Shown: positions 26,453 through 35,226 of the stretch, in pieces
How positions within the stretch are numbered: position 1 is the first letter of the stretch
How the letters are laid out: each line of letters opens with the position of its first letter
Source of the DNA: OLB6 sp964620125
GTDB lineage: Bacteria > Bacteroidota > Ignavibacteria > Kapaibacteriales > Kapaibacteriaceae
Assembly: GCA_964620125.1 (NCBI GenBank)
Contig: CAZUGQ010000013.1
Location: forward strand, 8,593 to 72,592
Length of the DNA stretch: 64,000 nucleotides
Reading direction: 5' to 3'
Notes under the pieces: model-generated
What the model saw: the letters and a program-made list of their open reading frames with translations, nothing else
Told to the model about the DNA's origin: nothing
The model's database searches: none
Translations under genes and position numbers: made by a program

Positions 26453-27736
26453 ATGAAGATTCATATCGTAACACTTGGGTGTAGCAAGAACACCGTAGAT
26501 AGCGAAACACTGGCCGGTACGCTCATTGCCAACAACATGTCGCTCGTGAGCACACCAGACGATGCAGATACCCTGGTGATCAACACATGCGGATTTATCG
26601 ACGTTGCCAAGGAAGAGAGCATTCATACCATCCTTGAAGCCGCTGAACGTAAGAAGGAAGGAAGACTGAAGACCTTGGTTGTAGCAGGGTGCCTGAGTGA
26701 ACGATATGCGGATGATCTCAAGCAGGAGATCCCCGAAGTAGATCACTTCTTTGGTACTGAAGCCTACGACAGCATAGTTAAAGCACTGTCGCCCAACCTT
26801 AAGTATGCACTTCTGGGCGAACGTGTTGTAAGCACTCCCAATGCATACGCATACCTAAAGATCAGCGAAGGTTGCGACAGACCATGCAGCTTTTGTGCTA
26901 TTCCAATCATGCGTGGCAAACACCGCAGCGTACCCGCCGACCGTTTGGTTGCACAAGCCCAGATGCTCGTGCAGCAGGGTGCCAGGGAGTTGATACTCAT
27001 TGCTCAGGACCTTACCTACTACGGCCTGGATATCGATGGTAAACGAACGTTGGCCGACCTCTTGCGCAGACTGGCCGACGAAAGTGGTGCCGATTGGATC
27101 CGCTGCATGTATGCATTTCCTGCTGGCTTTCCACCAGATATTCTTGACGCCATTGCCAGCAGAAGTAACATCTGCAACTACCTGGATATGCCCTTGCAGC
27201 ATGCATCAGACAATGTTCTGAAAAGCATGCGCAGGGGGATTACTCGGGCCAAGATAGAAGAATTGCTGGATAGCATACGTGAACGCATCCCCGACATTAC
27301 TCTTCGGAGCACGTTCATCCTTGGCTACCCGAACGAGACAGAAGCCGATGTTGATGAGCTCATGGAGTTTCTTGCTGCTCAACGCTTGGATAGAGTTGGG
27401 GTGTTTGCTTACTCACAAGAAGACGACACGTACGCCTACATCCTCGGTGATCCCGTACCGCATCAGGTCAAGGAAGATCGTATTAATCGCGTCATGGACT
27501 TGCAGCGTGGTATTAGTCGGGAAAAGAATGCCATGAAGATCGGTAGCAGCATTCCTGTGCTCATNNNNNNNNNNNNNNNTCTTGGCGGTGAATGGCTCGG
27601 CCGAACTGAAGCTGATGCTCCAGAAGTAGACAACGAAGTGTACGTGCGTTCGCAGCGGCCTCTGTCAGTTGGTTCGTTCGTCCAGGCAGAGATAGAGGAT
27701 GCCGACGACTTCTCGCTCTTTGCTAGCGCTCTATAA
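26453..27736 (+). CDS. rimO: RimO, ribosomal protein S12 methylthiotransferase
   Basis: A 427-residue radical-SAM enzyme that methylthiolates an Asp of ribosomal protein S12. The N-terminal MTTase domain begins HIVTLGCSKNTVDSE, with further Cys in NTCGFIDVA and VVAGCLSERY binding one Fe-S cluster. The radical-SAM motif is EGCDRPCSFCAIPIMRGKHR (CxxxCxxC). The C-terminal TRAM domain has GRTEADAPEVDNEVYV. Fifteen N at 27565-27579 mask about five residues between VL and GGEWLGRTE, in frame. Its last 14 bases overlap the opposing redoxin gene. Confidence 0.94.
   Translation: MKIHIVTLGCSKNTVDSETLAGTLIANNMSLVSTPDDADTLVINTCGFIDVAKEESIHTILEAAERKKEGRLKTLVVAGCLSERYADDLKQEIPEVDHFFGTEAYDSIVKALSPNLKYALLGERVVSTPNAYAYLKISEGCDRPCSFCAIPIMRGKHRSVPADRLVAQAQMLVQQGARELILIAQDLTYYGLDIDGKRTLADLLRRLADESGADWIRCMYAFPAGFPPDILDAIASRSNICNYLDMPLQHASDNVLKSMRRGITRAKIEELLDSIRERIPDITLRSTFILGYPNETEADVDELMEFLAAQRLDRVGVFAYSQEDDTYAYILGDPVPHQVKEDRINRVMDLQRGISREKNAMKIGSSIPVLXXXXXXLGGEWLGRTEADAPEVDNEVYVRSQRPLSVGSFVQAEIEDADDFSLFASAL
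27565..27579. other. Assembly gap (15 N)
   Basis: Unresolved bases inside the TRAM domain of rimO. The frame is preserved on both sides, so the gap length may be right or off by a multiple of three. Confidence 0.99.
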
Positions 27737-28227
27737 AGCAACCATAGGCCATCGTGGTATCGAATGGCAGCACGGCCCCGGTTAGTAGAGAGTCCAATCG
27801 CATCTGAACGTCATGCTGTGAAGGGGCTTTCCTCCGTTTGCCGAGACCAGCGTATAGATTGTTTANNNNNNNNNNCCCTTCCTCTATACACCATCGTACC
27901 AGCACCATCCACAATTATTGCCTGTGGAGTAACCCAAGCACCGTGGAGTTCCGTAAGCGTGTAGGTACTGTCTACATAAACCCGGAAGGGAACATCATAC
28001 GTGTCGCAGAAGGAATCGATCTCCGATTGGGAGTAATCAAGGCCGGGAAACACTCCTATAAACTCCACACCCTGCGCTCGATAATCATCATACAAACTGC
28101 GCAGGTATGGCGAAGTGCTCTGGCAAATAGGACAATCTGGTTTCAGATACACATACACTGTTGGTGGCTGCACACGTGTGCCACCGGCCATCAACAACAG
28201 CACGCTGATGGTCAACGCCCAGTTCAT
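27723..28227 (-). CDS. Secreted thioredoxin-like (redoxin) protein, interrupted by a gap
   Basis: A thiol-redox protein of the AhpC/TSA-thioredoxin group. The N-terminus MNWALTISVLLLMAGGTRV looks like a signal peptide or anchor. The active site is LKPDCPICQSTSPYLRSL (CPIC), and VTPQAIIVDGAGTMVYRGR places the cis-Pro and next strand. After the 10-N gap the frame as written gives nonsense (a stop at 27811), while the next frame gives NLYAGLGKRRKAPSQHD, then LLTGAVLPF and AYGCFIER, the normal end of this family. The real gene therefore ends at 27723 and the gap is not exactly 10 bases. It overlaps the TMEM14-like gene by ATGA. Confidence 0.75.
27866..27875. other. Assembly gap (10 N) with wrong length
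   Basis: The redoxin coding frame differs on the two sides, so the true missing length is not 10 (nor 10 plus a multiple of three). Confidence 0.95.
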
Positions 28228-28589
28228 CGTCGAAGCTGGCGAACAAGAAACGTTAGCATGATGGCGCTGATCAACGTCATAAGTGTGAGCAATGCAGCAA
28301 TACCTGTGTGGTCACTTTCGCCGCTGTGCACTTGGGACCATTGCACAATGCTTCGCCAAACAAAGGTGATGGTAAAGATTCCTGCTGCGCCTGCAGCAGC
28401 GGGGAGTGTAAATGGTCGGCCCTGGCGATGAAGTATGCCGAGCACCGACATTACCGCTCCACCAACTGCTCCATTGAGCAGTGACGATGTGCTCGTACTG
28501 TCTGTTAGGATGTACCCTACCAACCCACTTATGAGCAGGAACAATCCATACGCGGTTATTCGTGCAGAAACAATCTTTGGAGGAGGCAT
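28224..28589 (-). CDS. Small TMEM14-like membrane protein
   Basis: A 121-residue protein with four hydrophobic spans (about 11-28, 36-54, 65-80, 97-115). The Gly/Ala-rich pattern (GAVGGAVMSVLG, LPAAAGAAGIFTITF) is like the TMEM14/UPF0136 family. I chose ATG 28589 because it starts 7 bases after lolD ends; the longer frame to 28661 lies inside lolD. It overlaps the redoxin gene by 4 bases. Function in bacteria is not known to me. Confidence 0.7.
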   Translation of the reverse strand: MPPPKIVSARITAYGLFLLISGLVGYILTDSTSTSSLLNGAVGGAVMSVLGILHRQGRPFTLPAAAGAAGIFTITFVWRSIVQWSQVHSGESDHTGIAALLTLMTLISAIMLTFLVRQLRR

Positions 28590-28596
28590 GGAAAAG

Positions 28597-29283
28597 CTAG
28601 GAGATACAAAAACCGTCCTGCATTCGAACCAAACGGTTTGCTTTCGAAGCAAGCGTTTCACTGTGGGTAACTACAATGCAAGCCATTTTCATTTGCTGTT
28701 GCAGGTCAACAAGCAAGCCAGCAACAACTTCGGCATTTTCACTATCCAGATTTCCCGTTGGTTCATCTGCAAACACAATTGCTGGTTCATGCACAACGGC
28801 CCGGGCAATAGCAACTCGCTGCTGTTCTCCGCCACTGAGTTCTGACGGCGCGTGGTTCACCCGTGACTCCAGACCAACACGGGCAAGAACGTCGGCAGCT
28901 TTTGTTCGTGCCACTGCGGTTCGAACACCACCTATTAGGAGAGGCATCATTACATTCTCGAGTGCTGAGAACTCTGGTAGCAGGTGATGGAATTGAAACA
29001 CGATTCCAAAGGCCCGATTGCGAAGTGCGGCCAACTGACGTGCATTCTGCGTCTCGTATTGGTACTGCTTACCATCTAACGTGAGTTTAACGCTGCCGCT
29101 GTCTGGTTTATCTAGCGAGGCTAGAAGATGCAGAAGCGTACTCTTACCAGCACCGCTCGGCCCGGTAACTGCAACAAACTCGCCAGGTTCGCACGTAAAA
29201 TCCACACCACGAAGTACCACCGTGGGCACCTGGCCAGCGTTGGAATACTGTTTGGTGAGAGCAGAGGCTACAAGCAGTGACAT
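28597..29283 (-). CDS. lolD: LolD-type ABC transporter ATPase
   Basis: A 228-residue ATPase with Walker A GPSGAGKSTLLH, Q-loop IVFQFHHLLPEFSALENV (the LolD/MacB-like HHLLPEF segment), signature LSGGEQQRVAIARA, Walker B IVFADEPTGNLDS and switch His in VVTHSE. LolD powers release of lipoproteins from the inner membrane with LolC/E-type permeases, which are not in the window. The start ATG 29283 lies one base after the pheS stop. Assignment to LolD rather than another o228-type exporter ATPase rests on similarity only. Confidence 0.85.
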   Translation of the reverse strand: MSLLVASALTKQYSNAGQVPTVVLRGVDFTCEPGEFVAVTGPSGAGKSTLLHLLASLDKPDSGSVKLTLDGKQYQYETQNARQLAALRNRAFGIVFQFHHLLPEFSALENVMMPLLIGGVRTAVARTKAADVLARVGLESRVNHAPSELSGGEQQRVAIARAVVHEPAIVFADEPTGNLDSENAEVVAGLLVDLQQQMKMACIVVTHSETLASKANRLVRMQDGFCIS

Positions 29284-29284
29284 A

Positions 29285-30298
29285 TCAGAACTGGCGCAAC
29301 ACCCGCAGATCATTCTGATACAGCAACCGGATGTCATCAATTCCGGTAAGCATCATCACTACCCGCTCAACGCCAAAGCCGAAGGCAAAGCCACTATATA
29401 TGTCAGGGTCAATGCCACAGTTGCGCAATACATTGGGGTGTACCATCCCACAACCACATATCTCAAGCCAACCACTATGCTTGCACACACGGCACCCATC
29501 CCCGTTGCATAGAAAGCAGCTCATGTCTACTTCTGCGCTTGGTTCGGTAAACGGGAAGAAACTGGTTCGAAATCGGAAGCGGGCATGAGGACTATAGAAT
29601 CTGCGAGCAAAGGCTGTAATGGTTCCCTTTAGGTCGGCCATAGTCACACCTTTGTCGATGTATAGTCCTTCAATCTGGTGGAACTCTGCTAACGACCGAG
29701 CGGAAACCGATTCATTTCGATACACTCGCCCTGGCATGATGCACCGAATAGGTGGTTCCATTGCTTCCATCACCCGTATCTGCACACTCGACGTATGAGT
29801 TCGCAGAAGCAGATCCGGCCTTTCCGACTCTACAAAGAACGTGTCCTGCATGTCGCGAGCCGGGTGATCGTCGGCAAAATTGAGCTTGCCAAAGTTGTGA
29901 GCATCATCTTCTACATCTGGGCCCTCGGCAACTTCGAATCCCATGGTTGAGAAGATGTCCACGATGCGTTCAATCGTGGATGTGATCGGGTGAATGGAGC
30001 CAATCGCTGGTCCGCGCGATGGCAAGGTTACGTCGATGAGAGGCTCAGTAGCCGTGCTCTCAATCTGCGTACGCCGTGATTCGAATTCAGAGTCGGCCCA
30101 GGCACGTAGTTCGTTCAGGGCCTTGCCGACGGCTGGCTTGTCAGCCGTCGGCACGGTACGCAACTGTTCGGTGATCTTTTGCAGCGTTCCCTTACGAACC
30201 AGATGTTTCAAACGAAATGCTTCCAAGGATGCAGCATCGTGCACCCCTTGAAAGTCATCAGCCATCTGTTGTCGAAGATCGCGGATCTGGTCCAGCAT
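29285..30298 (-). CDS. pheS: Phenylalanyl-tRNA synthetase alpha subunit
   Basis: A 337-residue class II synthetase subunit that charges tRNA-Phe together with PheT. An N-terminal coiled coil (1-90) is followed by motif 1 region LPSRGPAIGSIHPITSTIERI, split as HPITSTIERIVDIFSTMGFE, motif 2 RVYRNESVSARSLAEFHQIE and motif 3 GFAFGFGVERVVMMLTGI. pheT is not adjacent. The ATG at 30298 overlaps the rplT stop by one base (TGATG). Confidence 0.95.
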   Translation of the reverse strand: MLDQIRDLRQQMADDFQGVHDAASLEAFRLKHLVRKGTLQKITEQLRTVPTADKPAVGKALNELRAWADSEFESRRTQIESTATEPLIDVTLPSRGPAIGSIHPITSTIERIVDIFSTMGFEVAEGPDVEDDAHNFGKLNFADDHPARDMQDTFFVESERPDLLLRTHTSSVQIRVMEAMEPPIRCIMPGRVYRNESVSARSLAEFHQIEGLYIDKGVTMADLKGTITAFARRFYSPHARFRFRTSFFPFTEPSAEVDMSCFLCNGDGCRVCKHSGWLEICGCGMVHPNVLRNCGIDPDIYSGFAFGFGVERVVMMLTGIDDIRLLYQNDLRVLRQF

Positions 30299-30639
30299 CA
30301 CAGTTGAGCAACAACGGCCTTGAACGCTTCTGGATGGTTCATAGCCAGATCGGCCAGCACCTTGCGGTTGATGGCGATGTTGCTCTTCTTCAGGTTGTGC
30401 ATGAGCCGCGAGTAGGTAGTACCGTTTAGGCGAGCTGCGGCATTGATGCGAACGATCCACAGGGAGCGGAATGTGCGCTTCTTGTTTCGACGATCACGAT
30501 AGGCGTATTGAAGCCCCTTTTCAACGTGATCCCGAACGATGGTCCAAACCTTCGAACGTGCGCCCCAGTAGCCTTTGGCAAGCTTGAAGTACTTCTTCTT
30601 TTTCTGGTGCGCCGCTACTTTGTTTACTGAGCGTGGCAT
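30298..30639 (-). CDS. rplT: 50S ribosomal protein L20
   Basis: A 113-residue protein starting MPRSVNKVAAHQKKKKYFKL and containing GYWGARSKVWTIVRDHV and YRDRRNKKRTFRSLWIVRIN, the diagnostic L20 core. It binds 23S rRNA early in assembly and in other bacteria represses its own operon. The frame opens upstream to 30693, but the family start is at 30639. Confidence 0.97.
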   Translation of the reverse strand: MPRSVNKVAAHQKKKKYFKLAKGYWGARSKVWTIVRDHVEKGLQYAYRDRRNKKRTFRSLWIVRINAAARLNGTTYSRLMHNLKKSNIAINRKVLADLAMNHPEAFKAVVAQL

Positions 30640-30702
30640 GATGCTACTCCGTAGTGTGTGGTCGGCAGGAGAACGGCTTCCCTGCCAGGCCATGAAAAAA
30701 AC

Positions 30703-30900
30703 TTACCGCAACGCCAATGCGTGCAGGATTTGTGGTTCGTTGGAAGGATGCACGAGCGTGCTCTGACGCAGGTTGCGCTTGCGCTTGCGAGACTTGCTCG
30801 TAAGGATGTGACTCTTGTACGCTTTCTGGCGCTTGATGGAGCCAGTGCCGGTGATCTTGAACCGCTTCTTTGCTCCCGCAGATGTCTTCATTTTTGGCAT
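30703..30900 (-). CDS. rpmI: 50S ribosomal protein L35
   Basis: A 65-residue basic protein, MPKMKTSAGAKKRFKITGTG at the start and HILTSKSRKRKRNLR in the middle, the standard L35. It sits between infC and rplT as in most bacteria. Confidence 0.97.
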   Translation of the reverse strand: MPKMKTSAGAKKRFKITGTGSIKRQKAYKSHILTSKSRKRKRNLRQSTLVHPSNEPQILHALALR

Positions 30901-30925
30901 GGTATTATCCGAGTATGGTCCTTTT

Positions 30926-31633
30926 TCAGGTATCAGGTTGTGTCGATTCCACCGTCTCGTTTTCTGCTTCAGCGGTAACGCCTACCTTGGTTTCGTCGGC
31001 ATCAGCCTGTGGTTTCTCTTTCGTACGCGATGCGTTTTTCTTCGGTGCCTCCTCTGGCTTACGCTTTGGCGCAGTTTTTTTCTTTCCATCCGGTGCCAGC
31101 GTTACACTCAACACCCGACCTTCCGTTCGCATGTCTTGATCAACCTTCGAAACATCAGCCAGAGCGTCAATGAATTTCTGCAGAAGCGCTCGGCCAATCT
31201 CTTGGTGAACGATTTCCCTACCACGGAACATCACTGAGGCCTTCACCTTGTGCCCATCTTCTAGGAAACCTCGAGAATGGCGCACCTTGAAGTCAAGGTC
31301 GTGTGTGTCCGTTCCGGCCCGCAGACGTATTTCCTTGAGTTCCTTCTGCTGCTGTGACTTCTTCTGGATCTTCTCCCTTTTCTGCTGTTCGTAGCTGAAC
31401 TTGCCGTAATCAATAATTCGGCACACTGGCGGAACGGCCTGTGGAGCAATCTCTACCAGATCTTTCTCGGCTTCCTGCGCCCGACGTAACGCCTCTCGAG
31501 ACGTCATCACTCCAAGTTGATCGCCATTTTCGTCGATCACCCGCACTTGCGGACTGATGATTTCCTCGTTGATCTTGTGCTTGCGCGTTTGCTCCGGTCG
31601 CTGTTGCGGACCGCGGACGTATGGTCGCCTCAA
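30926..31633 (-). CDS. infC: Translation initiation factor IF-3 with C-terminal extension
   Basis: A 235-residue protein. The N domain has KINEEIISPQVRVIDENG and VEIAPQAVPPVCRIIDYGKF. The linker is KSQQQKELKEIRL, and the C domain has VKASVMFRGREIVHQEIG. IF-3 keeps 30S subunits free and checks the initiator tRNA. Beyond residue 180 an acidic/basic low-complexity tail of about 55 residues (KRKPEEAPKKNASRTKEK and onward) extends past the usual length, as often seen in this phylum. An ordinary ATG start is used, not the AUU of E. coli. Confidence 0.95.
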   Translation of the reverse strand: MRRPYVRGPQQRPEQTRKHKINEEIISPQVRVIDENGDQLGVMTSREALRRAQEAEKDLVEIAPQAVPPVCRIIDYGKFSYEQQKREKIQKKSQQQKELKEIRLRAGTDTHDLDFKVRHSRGFLEDGHKVKASVMFRGREIVHQEIGRALLQKFIDALADVSKVDQDMRTEGRVLSVTLAPDGKKKTAPKRKPEEAPKKNASRTKEKPQADADETKVGVTAEAENETVESTQPDT

Positions 31634-31670
31634 TCGTGTTCCTGAACTGTGTAACTGTGTGTAAAGAAGG

Positions 31671-31703
31671 CAAAGATACGGACATCAAGACTGTCCTCGC
31701 AAA
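31671..31703 (-). promoter_or_regulatory. Promoter of the infC operon
   Basis: On the minus strand TTTG (31700-31703), 21 bases, then TATCTTTG (31671-31678) fits TTTG-N19-21-TAnnTTTG. It predicts a leader of about 30 bases before infC. Confidence 0.6.
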
Positions 31704-31789
31704 CCTGTTCGTGTGATTCGAACAAGCTTATGAAGGGGGCTTTGCCATGCCTGCGTAATTTCGATGTTCCGTTCACGTCATCACGCCCC

Positions 31790-34348
31790 ATGAATCAACA
31801 CGACGACGTTCTTTCGACTATCGAAGAAGCAGACAAGCGTGCGCCATCGGTGCCAACATCGTTGCCGGTCCTGGCCTTGCGCGACATTGTGGTTTTCCCC
31901 CACATGATCTTTCCCGTGCTCATCGGCCGGGCTTCATCTCTCAAGGCTGTGGCCGCTTCGTTGGAGCGAGACAAATTTGTGCTGCTCCTTTCGCAGCGCG
32001 ACCCTTCGGTTGACGAGCCAGGTTTCGACGACATGTATGAACATGGCACAATCGCCAAAGTACTTCAGGTTTTACGGCTGCCTAACAACCTCCTGAAAGT
32101 GCTTGTTGAAGGGATGATCCCTGCTCGCGTAAAAAAGGCTATCAGCACGGAGCCCTACCTGCAGGCACAAGCAAGCCCCCTACCATCTTCATACGATGCC
32201 AATGACCAACACTTAAATGCCCTTGTTCGGCATGCCGGTGAGCTGTTTGAAGAATACGTTAAGGAACATCGCAACCTTCCGCCAGAAGTTCTTGGCGCGT
32301 TCGAGAACCTTGACGACCCTGTTCGAAAGCTGTATTACGCCGCTGCGAACGTGCAGCAAAAGGTAGAAGTAAAACAGAAAATTCTTACGGCAGAACGCTT
32401 GGATCTTCAGTTCGTTGAGCTGGTCCAGGTACTAAGCAGTGAGCTTGAGCTTCTCCGCCTCGAAGCGGAAATCGACACCAAGGTTCAGGATCAGATTCAG
32501 CGATCGCAACGCAAGTACTTCATTCAGGAACAGATTCGAGCACTGCAGAAGGAACTTGGCGAAGAGGATGACGGCGGTCCGGAGCTAGGTCCACTGAAGG
32601 ATCAGCTCGACAATGCTGGCATGCCAGAATCCATCTATGCTAAGGCCAAGGAGGAATTCGATAGGCTCAAAAAAACTCCTTCGATGAGTCCAGAGTTTTC
32701 CGTTAACCGCACTTGGCTTGAAGTGCTGGCCTCGGTTCCGTGGTACCATCGAACAACGGACGACTTGGACGTTGCTCATGTGCGAACGATTCTCGAGGAG
32801 GATCACTACGACCTGGAAAAGCCTAAGGAACGCATTCTTGAATACATCAGCGTGCTCAACCTTGTTGGCTCCATGCGCGGACAGATTCTGTGCTTTGTTG
32901 GACCGCCAGGTGTTGGTAAAACGTCTCTCGCAAAGAGCATCGCTCGAGCACTCGGCCGCAACTTTGTTCGCATTTCGCTCGGTGGAGTGCGGGACGAAGC
33001 AGAAATCCGCGGTCATCGCCGAACCTACATCGGTGCCATGCCGGGCAAGATTATACAAGCCATGAAACGCGCTGGATCTGTGAACCCGGTTATCCTACTT
33101 GATGAAGTTGATAAGATGAGTATGGATTTCCGGGGAGATCCAAGTGCAGCTTTGTTGGAAGTGCTGGATCCCGAGCAGAACAATGCCTTTAATGATCACT
33201 ATTTGGAAGTTGACTACGACCTTTCGAACGTTCTGTTCATTGCCACGGCAAATGTGAAGTACGATATTCCCGCACCGTTGCTCGACAGACTCGAAGTCAT
33301 CGAACTCAGCAGCTATCTGGAGCCAGATAAGGTGGAGATAGCAAAACGTCACATCTTGCCAAAGCTCTATGAACGGCATGGACTGCATGGGTTCGATATC
33401 CAGTTCACCGATCAGGCACTTCACAAAATTGTTCGTGAATACACGCGCGAAGCTGGAGTCCGCAACCTGGAACGGGAGCTTGCCAGCATTTTGCGCAAGG
33501 TTGCAACGAAGATTGTTACCGAGGCCGCAACGGAAAACCACAAAAACAAGGGTGCAAAGCGTAAACAGGCTAAGGGTGAAGTTGCCTCTGTGAAGGAAAC
33601 TGCAGCTTTCAAAAAGCTTAAACGCCGAACATGGAAGGTAGACCAGGCGCAGGTGGCAGAATACCTCCGAGCACCACGCTTCAAGGAAAAGGCTCAGGAA
33701 CTCACCGATAAGGTCGGGGTTGCGATGGGCCTGGCGTGGACCAGTGTGGGGGGGGACACCTTACCCGTGGAGGTCACCTTTATGCCAGGTCCGGAACGAC
33801 TAACACTCACCGGCAAGCTTGGCGACGTGATGAAGGAATCGGCTATGGCTGCCCTATCGTTTTTACGAAGCAATCATGCTAAGTATGAATTGGATGCAGA
33901 AGTGGCCAAGGGTAAGGAGATTCACGTGCACGTGCCCGAAGGTGCAATCCCGAAGGATGGTCCCTCGGCAGGTATAACGATGACGATGGCCTTGCTGAGT
34001 GCTGCCACAGGCAAGCCTCTTCGCGGAAACGTGGCGATGACTGGCGAAGTAACGTTGCGCGGCCAGATCTTACCAATCGGCGGGCTGAACGAGAAACTTC
34101 TTGCTGCAAAACGTGCTGGAATGGAAACAGTGCTTGTTCCCGATGCCAACCGCTCGGATGTTGACGAGCTTCCCAAAGGCCTTACGGAAGGGCTGGAAAT
34201 CGTTTTCGTGAAAACCGTAGACGACGCCATTCCATTTGCCTTTGCTGGGCACCGTGCACATCCAGCTCGACCTGCAAGGAAACAGAAACTCAACAACGTT
34301 CGCGTCAACGGCACAAAGAAGTCGGCACGGAAGTCTGCCAAACGATAA
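31790..34348 (+). CDS. lon: Lon ATP-dependent protease
   Basis: An 852-residue cytoplasmic protease that degrades damaged and regulatory proteins. The LAN domain begins LPVLALRDIVVFPHMIFPV. The AAA module has Walker A VGPPGVGKTSLAKSIA and Walker B PVILLDEVDKM. The peptidase has the catalytic Ser in PKDGPSAGITMTMA and Lys in GGLNEKLLAAKRAG. A linker rich in Lys (about 595-625) and a basic tail (TKKSARKSAKR) are extra. I start at ATG 31790; an earlier ATG at 31730 is in frame but adds residues outside the fold. Two AGGGGGCT motifs lie at 31734 and 32174 in opposite orientation. Confidence 0.95.
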   Translation: MNQHDDVLSTIEEADKRAPSVPTSLPVLALRDIVVFPHMIFPVLIGRASSLKAVAASLERDKFVLLLSQRDPSVDEPGFDDMYEHGTIAKVLQVLRLPNNLLKVLVEGMIPARVKKAISTEPYLQAQASPLPSSYDANDQHLNALVRHAGELFEEYVKEHRNLPPEVLGAFENLDDPVRKLYYAAANVQQKVEVKQKILTAERLDLQFVELVQVLSSELELLRLEAEIDTKVQDQIQRSQRKYFIQEQIRALQKELGEEDDGGPELGPLKDQLDNAGMPESIYAKAKEEFDRLKKTPSMSPEFSVNRTWLEVLASVPWYHRTTDDLDVAHVRTILEEDHYDLEKPKERILEYISVLNLVGSMRGQILCFVGPPGVGKTSLAKSIARALGRNFVRISLGGVRDEAEIRGHRRTYIGAMPGKIIQAMKRAGSVNPVILLDEVDKMSMDFRGDPSAALLEVLDPEQNNAFNDHYLEVDYDLSNVLFIATANVKYDIPAPLLDRLEVIELSSYLEPDKVEIAKRHILPKLYERHGLHGFDIQFTDQALHKIVREYTREAGVRNLERELASILRKVATKIVTEAATENHKNKGAKRKQAKGEVASVKETAAFKKLKRRTWKVDQAQVAEYLRAPRFKEKAQELTDKVGVAMGLAWTSVGGDTLPVEVTFMPGPERLTLTGKLGDVMKESAMAALSFLRSNHAKYELDAEVAKGKEIHVHVPEGAIPKDGPSAGITMTMALLSAATGKPLRGNVAMTGEVTLRGQILPIGGLNEKLLAAKRAGMETVLVPDANRSDVDELPKGLTEGLEIVFVKTVDDAIPFAFAGHRAHPARPARKQKLNNVRVNGTKKSARKSAKR

Positions 34349-34364
34349 TCTTTTTGTACTTTTG
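34334..34364 (+). promoter_or_regulatory. Promoter of rpmG
   Basis: TACTTTTG (34357-34364) with TCTG 19 bases upstream (34334-34337, one mismatch to TTTG), overlapping the end of lon. The element lies in the same 12-mer, GTACTTTTGTGG, as at 18426-18437. A run of 12 A (34373-34384) follows. Confidence 0.55.
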
Positions 34365-34409
34365 TGGTCTTCAAAAAAAAAAAACCAAACAGCAGCCTGA
34401 GGCACGATC

Positions 34410-34589
34410 ATGGCCAAGAAAGGCGCTCGCGTGATTATCACGCTCGAGTGTACGGAAGCCAAAAAAGAAGGCAAACCGGCATCTCGGTACACAACTACAA
34501 AGAATAAGCAGAATGTGACGGAACGTCTTGAGATGAAGAAGTACAATCCCTTCCTCAAGAGGCATACTGTACACAAGGAAATCCGCTAG
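34410..34589 (+). CDS. rpmG: 50S ribosomal protein L33
   Basis: A 59-residue protein. MAKKGARVIITLECTEAKKE starts it, followed by SRYTTTKNKQN and LEMKKYNPFLKRHTVHKEIR. It is the zinc-free form, with a single Cys instead of paired CxxC. Its own promoter and a strong terminator make it a one-gene unit after lon. Confidence 0.95.
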   Translation: MAKKGARVIITLECTEAKKEGKPASRYTTTKNKQNVTERLEMKKYNPFLKRHTVHKEIR

Positions 34590-34631
34590 AAAAAAACAGG
34601 CCCGGCAAAACAGCCGGGCCTGCGTGTTTTT
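34590..34631. terminator. Bidirectional intrinsic terminator after rpmG
   Basis: CAGGCCCGGC (34597-34606), loop AAAACA, GCCGGGCCTG (34613-34622), a perfect 10-bp GC-rich stem. An A-run precedes it and TTTTT (34627-34631) follows, so it works for rpmG and, on the other strand, for the ferritin-like genes. Confidence 0.9.
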
Positions 34632-34655
34632 GACGGCAGAGTGGGGTGGGGCTAC

Positions 34656-35189
34656 TTAAAAAACACTACCGTCAAAACTCAGTTGCGAAAATGGCACAAC
34701 CGCCTTACCTGGATTAGTGCTGTCGTAATCGGTGGGCACGCCAAGAACGAACTTGAGAGTGGTACGAATCAGTGCTGCATGCGCTGCTTCGTTCGGTGCT
34801 ATGTCTGCAAACACTCTCTTTGTTCGTAAGTCCTGCGCCTCGCCGAAATATTGGTTCCAGAGCTTGGCTGCATACACTTCAACAGCCAACGCATATCGCA
34901 GGATCCCCACTAACGAATCGAGTGCAGAGTTGGGCCCTGGCGGAAACTGGGTAAGTGTTGTTTCGGTCGTACTCCCAGGAACAACACCTCCAAGCTCTCT
35001 AATCACGCTGGCAAACCGCTCGGCATGGACGGTGTGATCGGCAATGAAGGCCTGCGCTACACTGAGAACTGCACCATCAACAATCGGGCTACCCGTAGTA
35101 TCCTTAAGCTGAGCTGCTGCAGCGTAGGTGTTGACTGCCATCAACTCCAGCGTGTAACTCTCCGCAAGCATCTCTAGATCTGTTTTCAT
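34656..35189 (-). CDS. Ferritin-like domain protein, cytoplasmic form
   Basis: A 177-residue helical protein of the PF13668-type ferritin-like group. Possible metal ligands repeat in pairs: LELMAVNTY, ADHTVHAERF, ALAVEVYAAKL and APNEAAHAAL (the last with ExxH). No signal peptide is present. It is a shortened paralogue of the gene just upstream (35227-35988), sharing the same four-helix pattern. Known relatives are poorly characterised; an iron or peroxide stress role is an inference from the fold and from the neighbouring ECF sigma factor. It ends the cluster at the shared terminator. Confidence 0.75.
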   Translation of the reverse strand: MKTDLEMLAESYTLELMAVNTYAAAAQLKDTTGSPIVDGAVLSVAQAFIADHTVHAERFASVIRELGGVVPGSTTETTLTQFPPGPNSALDSLVGILRYALAVEVYAAKLWNQYFGEAQDLRTKRVFADIAPNEAAHAALIRTTLKFVLGVPTDYDSTNPGKAVVPFSQLSFDGSVF

Positions 35190-35226
35190 CAGAATTTCCT
35201 CTAGTTATTTGCTGTTTCTTGATTCG

